From Blastomonas sp. SL216 (lineage in GTDB: Bacteria; Pseudomonadota; Alphaproteobacteria; Sphingomonadales; Sphingomonadaceae): DNA of 64,000 bases. Location: the NCBI GenBank assembly GCA_026625625.1, contig CP113055.1:746501-810500 (forward strand), in the 5' to 3' direction. This document shows, in pieces, positions 10,473 through 19,485 of the stretch. The position numbers and the translations under genes are program-made. The notes below the pieces were generated by a model that saw nothing but the letters and a program-made list of their open reading frames with translations, was not told the origin of the DNA and made no database searches. Numbering within the stretch: position 1 is the first letter of the stretch; the number at the start of each line of letters is the position of its first letter.

Positions 10473-12143
10473 ATGACACCCGGAAAAGAACTGTTGTTCC
10501 TGGCCCTTGGCGGGTCGGGCGAAATCGGCATGAACGCCAACCTTTATGGCTGTGACGGCAAATGGGTCATGGTCGATCTGGGCATGACGTTCAGCGATCC
10601 CGCCTATCCGGGGGTTGAACTCGTATTTCCCGACCTCGAGTTCATCGAGGAACGCGCCGAGGACCTGCTCGGCATCGTGCTGACGCACGGGCATGAGGAC
10701 CATATCGGCGCGCTGCCCTATCTCGCGGCGGACCTGGGCGTGCCGCTGTTCGCCACGCCCTTCACCGCCGATCTGATCCGCCGCAAGCTGGAAGAGCAGG
10801 GGCTGGTCAAGGATGTTACGCTGAACGTCATCGAGAATGACGGCAGCCTGCAGCTTGGTCCCTTCGGCTTCCGCTATCTGCCGCTTGCGCACTCGATTGC
10901 CGAGGGCAATGCGCTGCTGATCGAGACGCCTTATGGCCGCATCTTCCATACCGGCGACTGGAAACTGGATGACGAGCCGCTGATCGGCGTGCCCTCGACG
11001 CCCGAGGCGCTGACCCGGCTGGGCGATGACGGCGTGCTGGCGCTCGTCTGCGATTCGACCAATGTGTTCAATCCCGAAAGCTCGGGCTCAGAAGGCGATG
11101 TGCGCGATGCGCTGATTGCGGCGGTCAAGCCGCTCAAGGGACGCGCGCTGATCACCACCTTCGCCTCCAACGTCGCCCGGCTGCATACGCTGGGCGAAGT
11201 CGCGCGCGCGACCAACCGGCAGCTCTGCGTGGCGGGCCGCTCGCTCGACCGCATCATCGCGGTTGCCAAGGCCAACGGCTATCTGCTCGACCTGCCCGAA
11301 CTGGTCGATTTCGACACGGCAATGGGCCTGCCCCGGCGCGAGCTGCTGGTCGTTGCCACCGGCGGCCAGGGCGAGCCGCGCGCCGCACTGGCACGCGTTG
11401 CGGAGGGCAATCACCAGATCAAGCTGGAAGAGGGCGACACCGTTCTCTTCTCTTCCAAGGTCATTCCCGGCAACGAGATCGCCATCGGGCGGATCCAGAA
11501 CCGGCTGGCAGCCGATGGCATCCAGATGATCACAGACCGCCAGGCCGATATCCATGTATCGGGTCATCCCGGCCGCCCCGAGCTTGCCGAGATGTACCGC
11601 TGGATCCGGCCCCAGGTGCTGGTCCCGGTGCATGGCGAAATGCGGCACATGGCCGAGCAGGCCCGTTTCGGCCTCGAGATGGGCATTCCCAAGGCCGTGG
11701 TGCAGAAGAACGGCGATCTCGTGCGCCTCGCTCCCGGCGATCCCGGAGTGATCGGGCATGAACGCGCTGGTCGCCTGGTGCTCGATGGCGATGTCATCCT
11801 GCCCGCCGATGGGCTGACGATGGGCGAGCGGCGCAAGCTGGCCTTGAATGGCCAGGTCAGCGTTGCGGTAGCACTCAACGCCAAGGGCCGCCTGGTCGGC
11901 AATCCTGTGCTGCGCCCGCTGGGCCTGCCGGTCGAGGACGATCTTGATGCATTCATCGCCGAGGCAGTGGAGGATGTGCGCGAGGCGATCGAGAAGCCGC
12001 CCGCCAAGTCCAAGGGCAAGGCGCGTGGCCCGCACACCGTGGATGATGTGCAGGAAGCCATCCGCCTGGCCGTCCGCCGCGCCGCGACGCGCTGGACGGG
12101 CAAGAAGCCAGTGGTCACGGTCTTGATGATCGAGGCTGCCTGA
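10473..12143 (+). CDS. rnj: Ribonuclease J
   Basis: This metallo-beta-lactamase/beta-CASP ribonuclease acts as a 5'-3' exonuclease and endonuclease in RNA maturation and decay. The zinc motif is complete (H72-G-H74-E-D76-H77-I-G), followed by TGDWKLD and later VHGEMRHM. Its 556 residues are a normal length. It begins 4 nt after coaX. Alphaproteobacteria often carry one RNase J alongside RNase E. Confidence 0.94.
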   Translation: MTPGKELLFLALGGSGEIGMNANLYGCDGKWVMVDLGMTFSDPAYPGVELVFPDLEFIEERAEDLLGIVLTHGHEDHIGALPYLAADLGVPLFATPFTADLIRRKLEEQGLVKDVTLNVIENDGSLQLGPFGFRYLPLAHSIAEGNALLIETPYGRIFHTGDWKLDDEPLIGVPSTPEALTRLGDDGVLALVCDSTNVFNPESSGSEGDVRDALIAAVKPLKGRALITTFASNVARLHTLGEVARATNRQLCVAGRSLDRIIAVAKANGYLLDLPELVDFDTAMGLPRRELLVVATGGQGEPRAALARVAEGNHQIKLEEGDTVLFSSKVIPGNEIAIGRIQNRLAADGIQMITDRQADIHVSGHPGRPELAEMYRWIRPQVLVPVHGEMRHMAEQARFGLEMGIPKAVVQKNGDLVRLAPGDPGVIGHERAGRLVLDGDVILPADGLTMGERRKLALNGQVSVAVALNAKGRLVGNPVLRPLGLPVEDDLDAFIAEAVEDVREAIEKPPAKSKGKARGPHTVDDVQEAIRLAVRRAATRWTGKKPVVTVLMIEAA

Positions 12144-12176
12144 CCCATTTGAGCGCTGCAACCAGGGGCTTGAAAC

Positions 12177-12455
12177 ATGAGCTGGACGAGCATTCTCGCC
12201 ATTTATCTGCTGTTCTGGGTGATCACGGCTTTTGTCGTGATGCCCTTTGGCATCCGCACGGCGGATGAACTCGGCGTCGAAAAGGTGCGCGGCCAGGCCG
12301 ATAGCGCGCCCGCCAATTTCAGGCCCCTGCGCGTCATGGCGATCACCACAGTGCTGTCTGCTGTGGTCTTCGGGCTGTTCTATGCCAATTACATGAACGG
12401 GTGGATCGGCGCTGAAGACGTCAACATTTTCGGGAAGCCGCCGGGCGCGCAATAG
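12177..12455 (+). CDS. DUF1467 family membrane protein
   Basis: This 92-residue protein has two hydrophobic segments (about residues 4-22 and 60-78) flanking a short polar loop that contains MPFGIRTADELG. It matches my recollection of the DUF1467 family, usually found just after rnj in sphingomonads. Its function is unknown. A GGGGCTT Shine-Dalgarno-like stretch precedes ATG 12177. Confidence 0.85.
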   Translation: MSWTSILAIYLLFWVITAFVVMPFGIRTADELGVEKVRGQADSAPANFRPLRVMAITTVLSAVVFGLFYANYMNGWIGAEDVNIFGKPPGAQ

Positions 12456-12954
12456 GCGTTTCACCGCAGAAATACCAGTTTCTGCAATTGGCGTGAGACT
12501 TTTGAAGGCTTTGCTGTTATAGCGGCTTTATCGCGTGATCCTGATCCCAAGCCTACACGCGACTGAGAGACCTGCGGCGCCGCTGCTCCACGCTCTTGCT
12601 TGTATAGCAAATTGAGCGACAGCCATGCCCGACATCAACCAGCTCTTCGAGAATCTGCATATCGCGAATCTGCGCGCGCTGCACGCCCCCACCGGCGGCG
12701 AGCGTGCGACGCAGCGCGGCCATGTGCAGCACCATCGCGCGCGCCTGCACATCCATGCCTATCCCCAGCCGGGCAGCTTCACGCCCGTCTGACGCTATCG
12801 GGGCGAGCCGGAAATCGGCCGCGCCCTTTCTTCTCTCGCAATGGCCGGAGCCGGGCGTTGCAGGGGTCGCACTCGATCTTCCGGCTCCAATCGCGTGGCA
12901 AGGAATGTCCACTTTTTCTGTGGCCTGCCGCGTTCTACTCTTAAGGAAATGACT
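12456..12954. other. 500-base stretch before the cold-shock gene
   Basis: Only one weak small reading frame is seen here (12625-12792, listed separately). A small inverted repeat, TTGCT-TGTAT-AGCAA, lies near 12595-12610. The last 150 bases include a pyrimidine run and may be the long 5' leader usual for cold-shock mRNAs. I see no tRNA or known riboswitch. Confidence 0.4.
12625..12792 (+). CDS. Possible small protein of 55 residues, unrecognised
   Basis: An ATG opens a frame beginning MPDINQLFENLHIANLRALHA and ending in SFTPV. The first 25 residues look like a plausible amphipathic helix. The rest is rich in His, Arg and Gln, as often seen in chance frames of GC-rich DNA. No convincing ribosome binding site precedes it. 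It may be a decayed gene or not coding. Confidence 0.25.
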   Translation: MPDINQLFENLHIANLRALHAPTGGERATQRGHVQHHRARLHIHAYPQPGSFTPV

Positions 12955-13164
12955 ATGCCTATTGGCACCGTAAAGTTTTTCAACGCCGACAAGGGCTATG
13001 GCTTCATCCAGCCCGATGACGGCGGCAACGACGCCTTCGTGCACATCAGCGCCGTCGAAGCGTCGGGCATGCGCACGCTCGATCGCGACCAGCGCGTGAA
13101 TTTCGAGCTGGAACAGGACCGTCGCGGCAAGATGGCGGCTGTCCGCCTGTCGGCTGCTGCCTGA
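12955..13164 (+). CDS. Cold-shock protein, CspA family
   Basis: This 69-residue single cold-shock domain binds single-stranded nucleic acid and acts as an RNA chaperone. RNP1 (KGYGFIQ, about residues 13-19) and RNP2 (DAFVHIS, about 27-33) are present. ATG 12955 has AAGGAA about 7 nt upstream. An ATG at 12949 sits too close to that site. A strong hairpin follows the gene. Confidence 0.95.
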   Translation: MPIGTVKFFNADKGYGFIQPDDGGNDAFVHISAVEASGMRTLDRDQRVNFELEQDRRGKMAAVRLSAAA

Positions 13165-13179
13165 CCGGTTGCTGAAAGA

Positions 13180-13206
13180 CTGCGGGGCGGCCTGGCCGCT
13201 CCGCAG
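13180..13206 (+). terminator. Hairpin after the cold-shock gene
   Basis: CTGCGG-G-GCGGCC is followed almost at once by GGCCGC-T-CCGCAG. This makes a very GC-rich stem with one internal G/T mismatch, 16 nt after the csp stop. There is no T-run, so it may be a weak intrinsic terminator or an mRNA-stabilising 3' structure. Confidence 0.5.
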
Positions 13207-13284
13207 ATCGGCCCGGCCGCAAACGTTTACACAGGGTTAAACTCTCGGTGCTATCGAGGCTCTCGCTAAAGAGAGGGTCGCCCG

Positions 13285-13791
13285 ATGCTCGAGAAACTTC
13301 TGCATGATCATGCCGTCCTGCGCGAGCGGGGAGAGAGGCTTATCGCCCTTCTCGACCTGCCAGCCATGCCGGACCCGCAGGTCCTTGCGCACACGCGCTG
13401 GCAGCTCAGCAGCCACGTGATGCAGCATCTCGCGCTCGAGGAGCGCTATCTCTACGCCAAGCTCCTCTCCGACCCTCGGCCGCATGTGCGCGCCTTGGGC
13501 GAGTCCTTTCAGCGCGAGCTGGCGGCGCTGTACGCCGACTATTCGGAACAGGGCAAATACTGGACCCAGGAACGGATCGCGGCCGATTGGGACGGTTACA
13601 GGCACCCCGCCAAGGCGCGTGCGCTGACCATGTTCGCGCGTGCCGAGCGCGAAGAGGCCGAGCTCTACCCGCTGATCCAGGGCGCTTCGATCGATGTTTC
13701 GACGCATGCTCCGCACACGTCCAACTGGACGCGCGATGCGTTCGCGATCAAGGATGCCATGACCCAGGCATCTTCGCCTGTTGCCCGGTAA
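13285..13791 (+). CDS. Hemerythrin HHE cation-binding domain protein
   Basis: This 168-residue, largely helical protein contains histidines and acidic residues spaced as in hemerythrin-like di-iron domains: LLHDHAVL near residue 6, SSHVMQHLALEERYLY near residue 44, and a later EREEAELYPLIQ. Such proteins bind oxygen, NO or iron, and several act in stress responses. The exact ligand set cannot be assigned by eye. It stands alone, with GAGAGG upstream of ATG 13285. Confidence 0.75.
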   Translation: MLEKLLHDHAVLRERGERLIALLDLPAMPDPQVLAHTRWQLSSHVMQHLALEERYLYAKLLSDPRPHVRALGESFQRELAALYADYSEQGKYWTQERIAADWDGYRHPAKARALTMFARAEREEAELYPLIQGASIDVSTHAPHTSNWTRDAFAIKDAMTQASSPVAR

Positions 13792-13861
13792 CCGAGACGC
13801 TTGGCGCTTTCGCGTCCTTCCAAGGTTTTCCCGCCGCAGCTAATCGTCTAAGCGCTGCGCC

Positions 13862-14986
13862 ATGTCTGAAGCGAATCCCGATATCCTGCCGGCTGGACTG
13901 GCCGATCTGCTGCCCCCGCGTGCCGAACAGGCCGCCTGGCTGACCCGCAACGCCATGCAGGTGTTCGCGGGCCATGGCTATGACCGGGTGTCGCCGCCGC
14001 TGGTCGAATATGAGCGGTCGCTGGCCACGCGGATGCAGGGCACGGGGCGCCAGCATCTGTTCCGCATGGTCGATCCCTCGTCGATGCGGACCTTGGCGAT
14101 CCGTTCGGACATTACCGTCCAGGTCGGCCGCGTTGCCACGACGCTGATGGCGGGCGTGCCTCGCCCGCTGCGGCTCAGCTATGCCGGGCAGGTGCTGCGC
14201 ATTTCGTCGGACCAGCTCAACCCGGAGCGCGAACGGCTGCAGATCGGCGCGGAGCTGATCGGACATGACAATATCGCCGCGGCGCAGGAAGTGGTGCGGA
14301 TCGCCATCGAGGCTCTGGTTCAGGCTGGGGCCACCGGCATCACCGTCGACCTGACCTTGCCCGATCTGGTCGATACGCTCGCCACCACCGCCTTTCCGCT
14401 GCCCGCAGGCATGATCGGTGCGGTTCGGCGCGAGCTCGACATGAAGGATGCTGGCGGCCTCACCGCGCTCGGTGCCGATGCCTATCTGCCGTTGCTCTAT
14501 GCCATGGGGCCGTTCGGTGAAGCGATCGACGCGCTTGCCGCAATCGATGCCGGCGGCGTGCTGGCCAGCCGCATCGGTGCCTTGCGCGAAATAGCAGCGG
14601 CGCTGCCCGATGATGTCACCGTGACGCTCGATCCGACCGAACGCCATGGCTTTGAATATCAAAGCTGGTTCGGCTTCTCGCTCTATGCCGATGGCTGCCC
14701 AGGCGCGCTGGGCCGTGGCGGCACCTATGCCATCCCCAACGGCAAGGGCGGTGAAGAAGTGGCGACGGGCTTTTCGCTCTATCCCGACGCGCTGCTGGAC
14801 CTCGGCGTCCAGGCTGAAGGGCAGGGCGCGGGCAAGCTGTTCCTGCCGCTGGATCACGACCGCAATGTCGCTGCACGATTGCGCGCGATCGGATGGCGCA
14901 CTGTCGCGGCGATCACCGCAGACGATGATGCCGCCGCTCTGGGATGCACCCACCGCCTGGTCGGTCAGGACTGCGTTCCGCTCTAG
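13862..14986 (+). CDS. hisZ: ATP phosphoribosyltransferase regulatory subunit
   Basis: This is a histidyl-tRNA-synthetase-like protein without tRNA ligase function. It pairs with the short HisG to make the first enzyme of histidine synthesis and confers feedback control. The N-terminus (ILPAGLADLLPPRAEQ) and the class II core (PPLVEYERSL; RSDITVQVGR) identify it. The 374-residue length fits HisZ and is shorter than HisRS. hisG is not in the window. Its 3' end overlaps the convergent hydrolase gene by 4 nt. Confidence 0.9.
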   Translation: MSEANPDILPAGLADLLPPRAEQAAWLTRNAMQVFAGHGYDRVSPPLVEYERSLATRMQGTGRQHLFRMVDPSSMRTLAIRSDITVQVGRVATTLMAGVPRPLRLSYAGQVLRISSDQLNPERERLQIGAELIGHDNIAAAQEVVRIAIEALVQAGATGITVDLTLPDLVDTLATTAFPLPAGMIGAVRRELDMKDAGGLTALGADAYLPLLYAMGPFGEAIDALAAIDAGGVLASRIGALREIAAALPDDVTVTLDPTERHGFEYQSWFGFSLYADGCPGALGRGGTYAIPNGKGGEEVATGFSLYPDALLDLGVQAEGQGAGKLFLPLDHDRNVAARLRAIGWRTVAAITADDDAAALGCTHRLVGQDCVPL

Positions 14987-16002
14987 ACGCTGCGCAGAAA
15001 GCCCGCCACCAGATCGGTCTGGCGGTTGCCGCTTTCACCCAGTTCGCGGTTGATCGTCATGTGCGATTCCCCTTCGAGCGATTCCAGCTGCACCTTTGCT
15101 CCAGCTTTCTGTAGCGCCTGGGCCAGCGCACTGGACTGCGCCCGCGCATCGTCGCGCCCGGCAACATGCAGGATCAGCCAACGCGGGGCATTGGGTGCGG
15201 CAGCGTGCCGGGTGGGCGAAAGCCGCGCCTGGCGGGCGGGGTCGCTGCCGAAGGCTGGTTCATAGATGCGCTTGGTCATCAGCTTGCCCTGCTGCATCTG
15301 CGCGGCGACATCATAGCCAGCCCCGTCAAGCAGGATCACGCCGGCCAGGCGGCCCATGTCTGCCCCCAGCCATTGCGGATCGGTGCCGACCAGTGCGGAG
15401 AGATGCGCGCCTGCGCTATGGCCCATCACGATGATGCGATCCGGATCAAGGCCGAGCGTTGCCGCATCGCGCTTGAGCCGCGTGATCGCGGCGGCGACAT
15501 CGGCGGCCTGTTGCTCCACCGGCGCATCGGGAAGCAGCCGATAGCCGACCGAGGCGAACGCCCAGCCCTGTGTGTTGATGAAATCGGGCTTCTGCTGGAC
15601 CATGTCCTTGCTGCCATTGCGCCAGCCGCCGCCATGGACATAGACGACCAGCGGATAGCCCTTGGCGGGGCGGGGGCTGTCGGGTCGGTAGAGGTCGACC
15701 TGCTGCATCGGATCGCTGCCATAGACGATGGCCTGCCCGCGCGCGGTGGTGGCCGTGCTGGTATCGCTCTGCCGCATCCGCTTCGCCATGGCCTGCATCA
15801 TCTCGGCCTTGCACTGCGATGACAGCGCATCCTTCTTTTCGCGCAGGCATTCGCGCATCTCTTCGCGATTGAAGCCGCACAGCTTGACAACCTCGCGCCG
15901 ACAGTCGCGGGAGAGCAGCCGCTCGCGCCCAGCCCCTTGCTGCGCCAGCACCGGTGCGATCAGCATTCCGGCGGCGATTACGATCAGGCCTTTCTTCAAC
16001 AT
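14983..16002 (-). CDS. Exported alpha/beta hydrolase with an N-terminal cysteine-rich repeat
   Basis: This 339-residue protein starts with a signal peptide (about residues 1-21). A short module follows with cysteines C34, C42, C52 and C64, spaced C-x7-C-x9-C-x11-C, as in the cysteine-rich GLG1/FGFR repeat (PF00839). The rest is a BD-FAE/carboxylesterase-like hydrolase with oxyanion motif HGGGW (123-127), nucleophile motif GHSAGA (Ser196) and a late His in GESHM. The substrate is unknown. I chose the start at 16002 because it gives a clean signal peptide; an upstream start would add 21 basic residues. Confidence 0.82.
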   Translation of the reverse strand: MLKKGLIVIAAGMLIAPVLAQQGAGRERLLSRDCRREVVKLCGFNREEMRECLREKKDALSSQCKAEMMQAMAKRMRQSDTSTATTARGQAIVYGSDPMQQVDLYRPDSPRPAKGYPLVVYVHGGGWRNGSKDMVQQKPDFINTQGWAFASVGYRLLPDAPVEQQAADVAAAITRLKRDAATLGLDPDRIIVMGHSAGAHLSALVGTDPQWLGADMGRLAGVILLDGAGYDVAAQMQQGKLMTKRIYEPAFGSDPARQARLSPTRHAAAPNAPRWLILHVAGRDDARAQSSALAQALQKAGAKVQLESLEGESHMTINRELGESGNRQTDLVAGFLRSV

Positions 16003-16197
16003 CGTTGCTGTCCTTCCAGCCCTTGCCGTGGTGCAGATTGCCGTGCGGATCGGCCTGCGGTCCACCCTCGAACTGCATCAATTTGTATCAGTGTTTGCCG
16101 CAACGGACTGGACGCCGCCGCCTGCCACCACTAGGACGGCCCCGCTTCGCGCGTGGCGGCCCCATGCGCATCACTTTTTCGAAAAAGGGTTGGTTCC

Positions 16198-17487
16198 GTG
16201 GCCAATGTAACCGTGATCGGTGCCCAATGGGGCGATGAGGGCAAGGGCAAGATCGTCGACTGGCTGGCGGAACGCGCCGATGCGGTCATCCGCTTCCAGG
16301 GCGGCCATAATGCCGGGCATACGCTGGTGATCGGCGAGAAGGTGTTCAAACTGTCGCTGCTGCCCTCGGGCATCGTGCGCGGAACCTATAGCGTCATCGG
16401 CAACGGCGTCGTGCTCGATCCCTGGGCACTGCGCGATGAGGTCGAGAAGCTGCGGGGCCAGGGCGTCGATATCACTCCGGAAAATCTGGCGATCGCCGAC
16501 AACTGCCCGCTGATCCTGCCTTTCCACCGCGATCTCGACGCACTGCGCGAGGACGCAAGCGGCCAGGGCAAGATCGGCACCACCCGGCGCGGCATCGGCC
16601 CGGCTTATGAGGATAAGGTCGGAAGGCGGGCGATCCGCGTGTGCGATCTGGCGCATCTGGATGCGCTCGATCCGCAGCTTGACCGGCTGTGCGCGCATCA
16701 CGATGCGCTGCGCGCCGGTTTTGGCGAGCCGCCGATCGACCGCGCGGCGCTGCTGGCAGAGCTGGCAGAGATCGCGCCGTTCGTGCTCCAGTTCGCGCAG
16801 CCGGTGTGGAAGCGCCTGGGCGAAATCCGCCGCGCGGGTGCCCGCATGCTGTTCGAAGGCGCGCAGGGCGTGCTGCTCGATGTCGATCACGGGACCTATC
16901 CGTTTGTCACCTCGTCGAACACCATCACCGGCTCGGCATCGGGCGGCAGCGGCCTTGGCCCTCAGGCGAGCGGCTTCGTGCTGGGTATCGTCAAGGCCTA
17001 TACCACGCGCGTCGGGTCGGGGCCTTTCCCCACCGAGCTGGAGGATGAAATTGGCCAGCGGCTGGGCGAGCGCGGCCATGAATTCGGCACCGTCACGGGG
17101 CGCAAGCGCCGCTGCGGCTGGTTCGATGCGACGCTGGTGCGGCAGAGCTGCGCGGTCGCCGGGGTCACCGGGATCGCGCTGACCAAGCTCGACGTGCTCG
17201 ACGGGTTCGACAAACTCAAGATCTGCACCGGCTATCGCCTCAACGGCAAGGTGCTCGACTATTTCCCTGCCCATGCGGGCGATCAGGCCGCGGTTCAGCC
17301 GATCTACGAGGAAATGGACGGCTGGCACGAATCGACGGCTGGCGCGCGCAGCTGGGTTGACCTGCCTGCGCAGGCCATCAAGTATATCAAGCGTGTGGAG
17401 GAGCTGATCCAGTGCCCGGTGGCGCTGGTGTCAACCTCGCCCGAGCGTGAGGATACCATATTGGTCCGCGATCCCTTCGCGGACTGA
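16198..17487 (+). CDS. purA: Adenylosuccinate synthetase
   Basis: This enzyme joins IMP and aspartate using GTP in the first committed step to AMP. The N-terminus, GQ-type loop [16 protein letters not shown] and GHNAGHT are diagnostic. The 429-residue length is normal. The start is a GTG at 16198 ([12 protein letters not shown]). An ATG 45 nt upstream would add unrelated residues. Confidence 0.96.
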   Translation: MANVTVIGAQWGDEGKGKIVDWLAERADAVIRFQGGHNAGHTLVIGEKVFKLSLLPSGIVRGTYSVIGNGVVLDPWALRDEVEKLRGQGVDITPENLAIADNCPLILPFHRDLDALREDASGQGKIGTTRRGIGPAYEDKVGRRAIRVCDLAHLDALDPQLDRLCAHHDALRAGFGEPPIDRAALLAELAEIAPFVLQFAQPVWKRLGEIRRAGARMLFEGAQGVLLDVDHGTYPFVTSSNTITGSASGGSGLGPQASGFVLGIVKAYTTRVGSGPFPTELEDEIGQRLGERGHEFGTVTGRKRRCGWFDATLVRQSCAVAGVTGIALTKLDVLDGFDKLKICTGYRLNGKVLDYFPAHAGDQAAVQPIYEEMDGWHESTAGARSWVDLPAQAIKYIKRVEELIQCPVALVSTSPEREDTILVRDPFAD

Positions 17488-17510
17488 TATTCCAGGGCAG
17501 GGGGGATTGG

Positions 17511-18389
17511 ATGTCTGAAGACGCGGCAATGGGTTTCGTTGATTGGCCAGCGTCATCTGCGACATCTTTGACCATCATCGCTGACGGGCCAGAAACCGCC
17601 GACATGATCGTGGCAGCAGGATGGGCCGTTAGCGATCACGCCCAGGCTGCCGATATCCTGGCACTCGACTGGCGAGCGCAGGTCCCGAACCCATTCCCTC
17701 ACACAGCCACCGATTGCGGCCTGCTGGTCCTGGTCAGCCTGGCGACGATCGATGCGGCGGATGCCTTGCTGGCAGGGCACAGCGCACGGTTCGTCTTCGG
17801 CACCAGCCCAGCCCTGATCGCAGCCGAACTGTCAGAGCTGGGCAGCCTGGTGCGGGGCGCCCGCGCTGCTGACCCCAGCAGTGACGAGCGCGCGCGGCTC
17901 CAGTCGCTTGCCATGGAGCTGGCGCGACTGGCAGAACAGCTCGGCGCGATATCTGAAGACGATGACGCGTCCGGTGCCGCGCTGGCAGACCGGGGGCTTG
18001 CCTATCAAGCCGAGGATCCGCTCGATCGCGCGCCGGCCCGGCCACCCAGCGTCCAGCGCATCCGCCATCTGATTGCGATGCGGCGGCTGCGCGACCGTTT
18101 TTTCAGCGCAGAGCTGTTTGCCGATCCTGCCTGGGACATTCTGCTCGATCTTGCCGCCTCGCGATTGGAAGGAAAGCCCGTATCGGTCTCCAGCCTGTGC
18201 ATCGCCGCTGCGGTCCCGCCCACCACCGCCTTGCGCTGGATCCGGATGATGACCGATCAGGGGCTGCTGGAACGGCGCGCTGACCCTGCCGATGCGCGGC
18301 GCATGTTTGTCGATCTGTCTGATGCGGCGTTCGATCAGCTGTGCGGCTGGTTCGCGCTGGTGGAAGCCCGCGGCGGCCTGGGCGTGTGA
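17511..18389 (+). CDS. MarR-like winged-helix protein with an unassigned N-terminal domain
   Basis: This 292-residue protein has an N-terminal half (about residues 20-110) rich in Ala, Asp and Leu that resembles a receiver-like alpha/beta fold but lacks a recognisable phosphorylation site. A helical linker follows. The C-terminal winged helix (about 200-280) contains SVSSLCIAAAVPPTTALRWI and DQGLLERRADPADARRMFV, typical of MarR-type repressors. It follows purA by 23 nt. I do not know its target. Confidence 0.65.
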   Translation: MSEDAAMGFVDWPASSATSLTIIADGPETADMIVAAGWAVSDHAQAADILALDWRAQVPNPFPHTATDCGLLVLVSLATIDAADALLAGHSARFVFGTSPALIAAELSELGSLVRGARAADPSSDERARLQSLAMELARLAEQLGAISEDDDASGAALADRGLAYQAEDPLDRAPARPPSVQRIRHLIAMRRLRDRFFSAELFADPAWDILLDLAASRLEGKPVSVSSLCIAAAVPPTTALRWIRMMTDQGLLERRADPADARRMFVDLSDAAFDQLCGWFALVEARGGLGV

Positions 18390-18408
18390 TCACGGCGTTG
18401 CGTGCTAT

Positions 18409-18438
18409 CTTGGCAGAGCGGGCGCTTCTGCCTAGTTT
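18409..18438 (+). promoter_or_regulatory. Promoter directly before hrcA (sigma-70 and sigma-32-like elements overlap)
   Basis: TTGGCA (18410-18415), a 17-nt spacer and TAGTTT (18433-18438) form a sigma-70-like promoter. Read one base earlier, CTTG-N18-CCTAGTT is one mismatch from the alphaproteobacterial sigma-32 pattern CTTG-N17/18-CYTATNT. The ATG lies only 7 nt after the -10 element. Confidence 0.5.
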
Positions 18439-18444
18439 GATCGG

Positions 18445-19485
18445 ATGACCAGTCCGTTCACCGAACTGAACGACCGTGCGCGCGACGTCTTCCGCATCGT
18501 TGTCGAGAGCTATCTCGACACCGGCCTGCCGGTCGGCTCGCGGACGATCTCCAAGTCGTCGACCGTCAACCTCTCACCCGCGTCGATCCGCAATGTCATG
18601 CAGGATCTGGAGGAGCTGGGCCTGCTCGCCGCGCCGCATACCAGCGCGGGCAGAATGCCGACCGAACAGGGGCTGCGGCTGTTCGTCGATGGCATGATGC
18701 AGGTGGCCGAGCCGTCTGCCGAGGAGCGCGCGGCGATCGAAAAGCAGCTCGAGAGCGCCGGGCCTATCGAGGCGGCGCTCGCGGCGACGACGCAGGCGCT
18801 GTCGGGGCTTTCGGCATGTGCCGGCATCGTCATGGTGCCGCGCCGCGAACCTGTTCTGAAGCAGATGAGCTTCGTCCGCCTGTCCGACAGCCAGGTGCTC
18901 GCAGTGCTGGTAGGGCATGATGGCAGCATCGAGAACCGCGTGCTCGAAATGGACCGGCGGGTGACCGAATCCATGCTGATCCAGGCGGGCAATTTCATCA
19001 CCGCGCGGCTCGCCGGGCGCAGCCTGCCCCAGGCGCTGGCTGCGCTGGAGGCTGAAATTCAGGCCGAGCGTGCCGAGCTGGACAATGCCAGCTCCGATCT
19101 CGTGCGCCGGGGGCTCGCGATGTGGTCGCGCGACGGGTCGGATCGTCCGGTGCTGATCGTGCGCGGCCAGGCCAATCTGCTCGACAACGAGGCGGTGTCC
19201 GATCTGGAACGCGTACGCCGTCTGCTCGATGAACTTGAAGCGATGCAGGACATTGCCCATCTTCTCGACAGCGCCCGCGAGGCAGGATCGGCCCGCATCT
19301 TCATTGGAGCGGAAAACAAATTGTTTTCGCTTTCAGGGTCATCCGTGATAGCGGCGCCCTATCGTGACGGCGAGGGCCGTGTTGTCGGCGTGGTCGGGGT
19401 CATCGGCCCCACCCGCCTCAATTATGCGCGTATTGTGCCGATGGTGGACTTTACCGCGCAGAGCCTGACCCGATTGTTGAAATGA
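18445..19485 (+). CDS. hrcA: Heat-inducible transcriptional repressor HrcA
   Basis: HrcA represses class I heat-shock genes by binding CIRCE elements, usually at groESL. This 346-residue protein has the N-terminal winged helix (SRTISKSSTVNLSPASIRNV, about residues 32-51) and the C-terminal segment MVDFTAQSLTRLL. No Shine-Dalgarno sequence is visible and the promoter abuts the start codon. I found no CIRCE copy in the window. The gene overlaps grpE by 4 nt. Confidence 0.94.
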   Translation: MTSPFTELNDRARDVFRIVVESYLDTGLPVGSRTISKSSTVNLSPASIRNVMQDLEELGLLAAPHTSAGRMPTEQGLRLFVDGMMQVAEPSAEERAAIEKQLESAGPIEAALAATTQALSGLSACAGIVMVPRREPVLKQMSFVRLSDSQVLAVLVGHDGSIENRVLEMDRRVTESMLIQAGNFITARLAGRSLPQALAALEAEIQAERAELDNASSDLVRRGLAMWSRDGSDRPVLIVRGQANLLDNEAVSDLERVRRLLDELEAMQDIAHLLDSAREAGSARIFIGAENKLFSLSGSSVIAAPYRDGEGRVVGVVGVIGPTRLNYARIVPMVDFTAQSLTRLLK

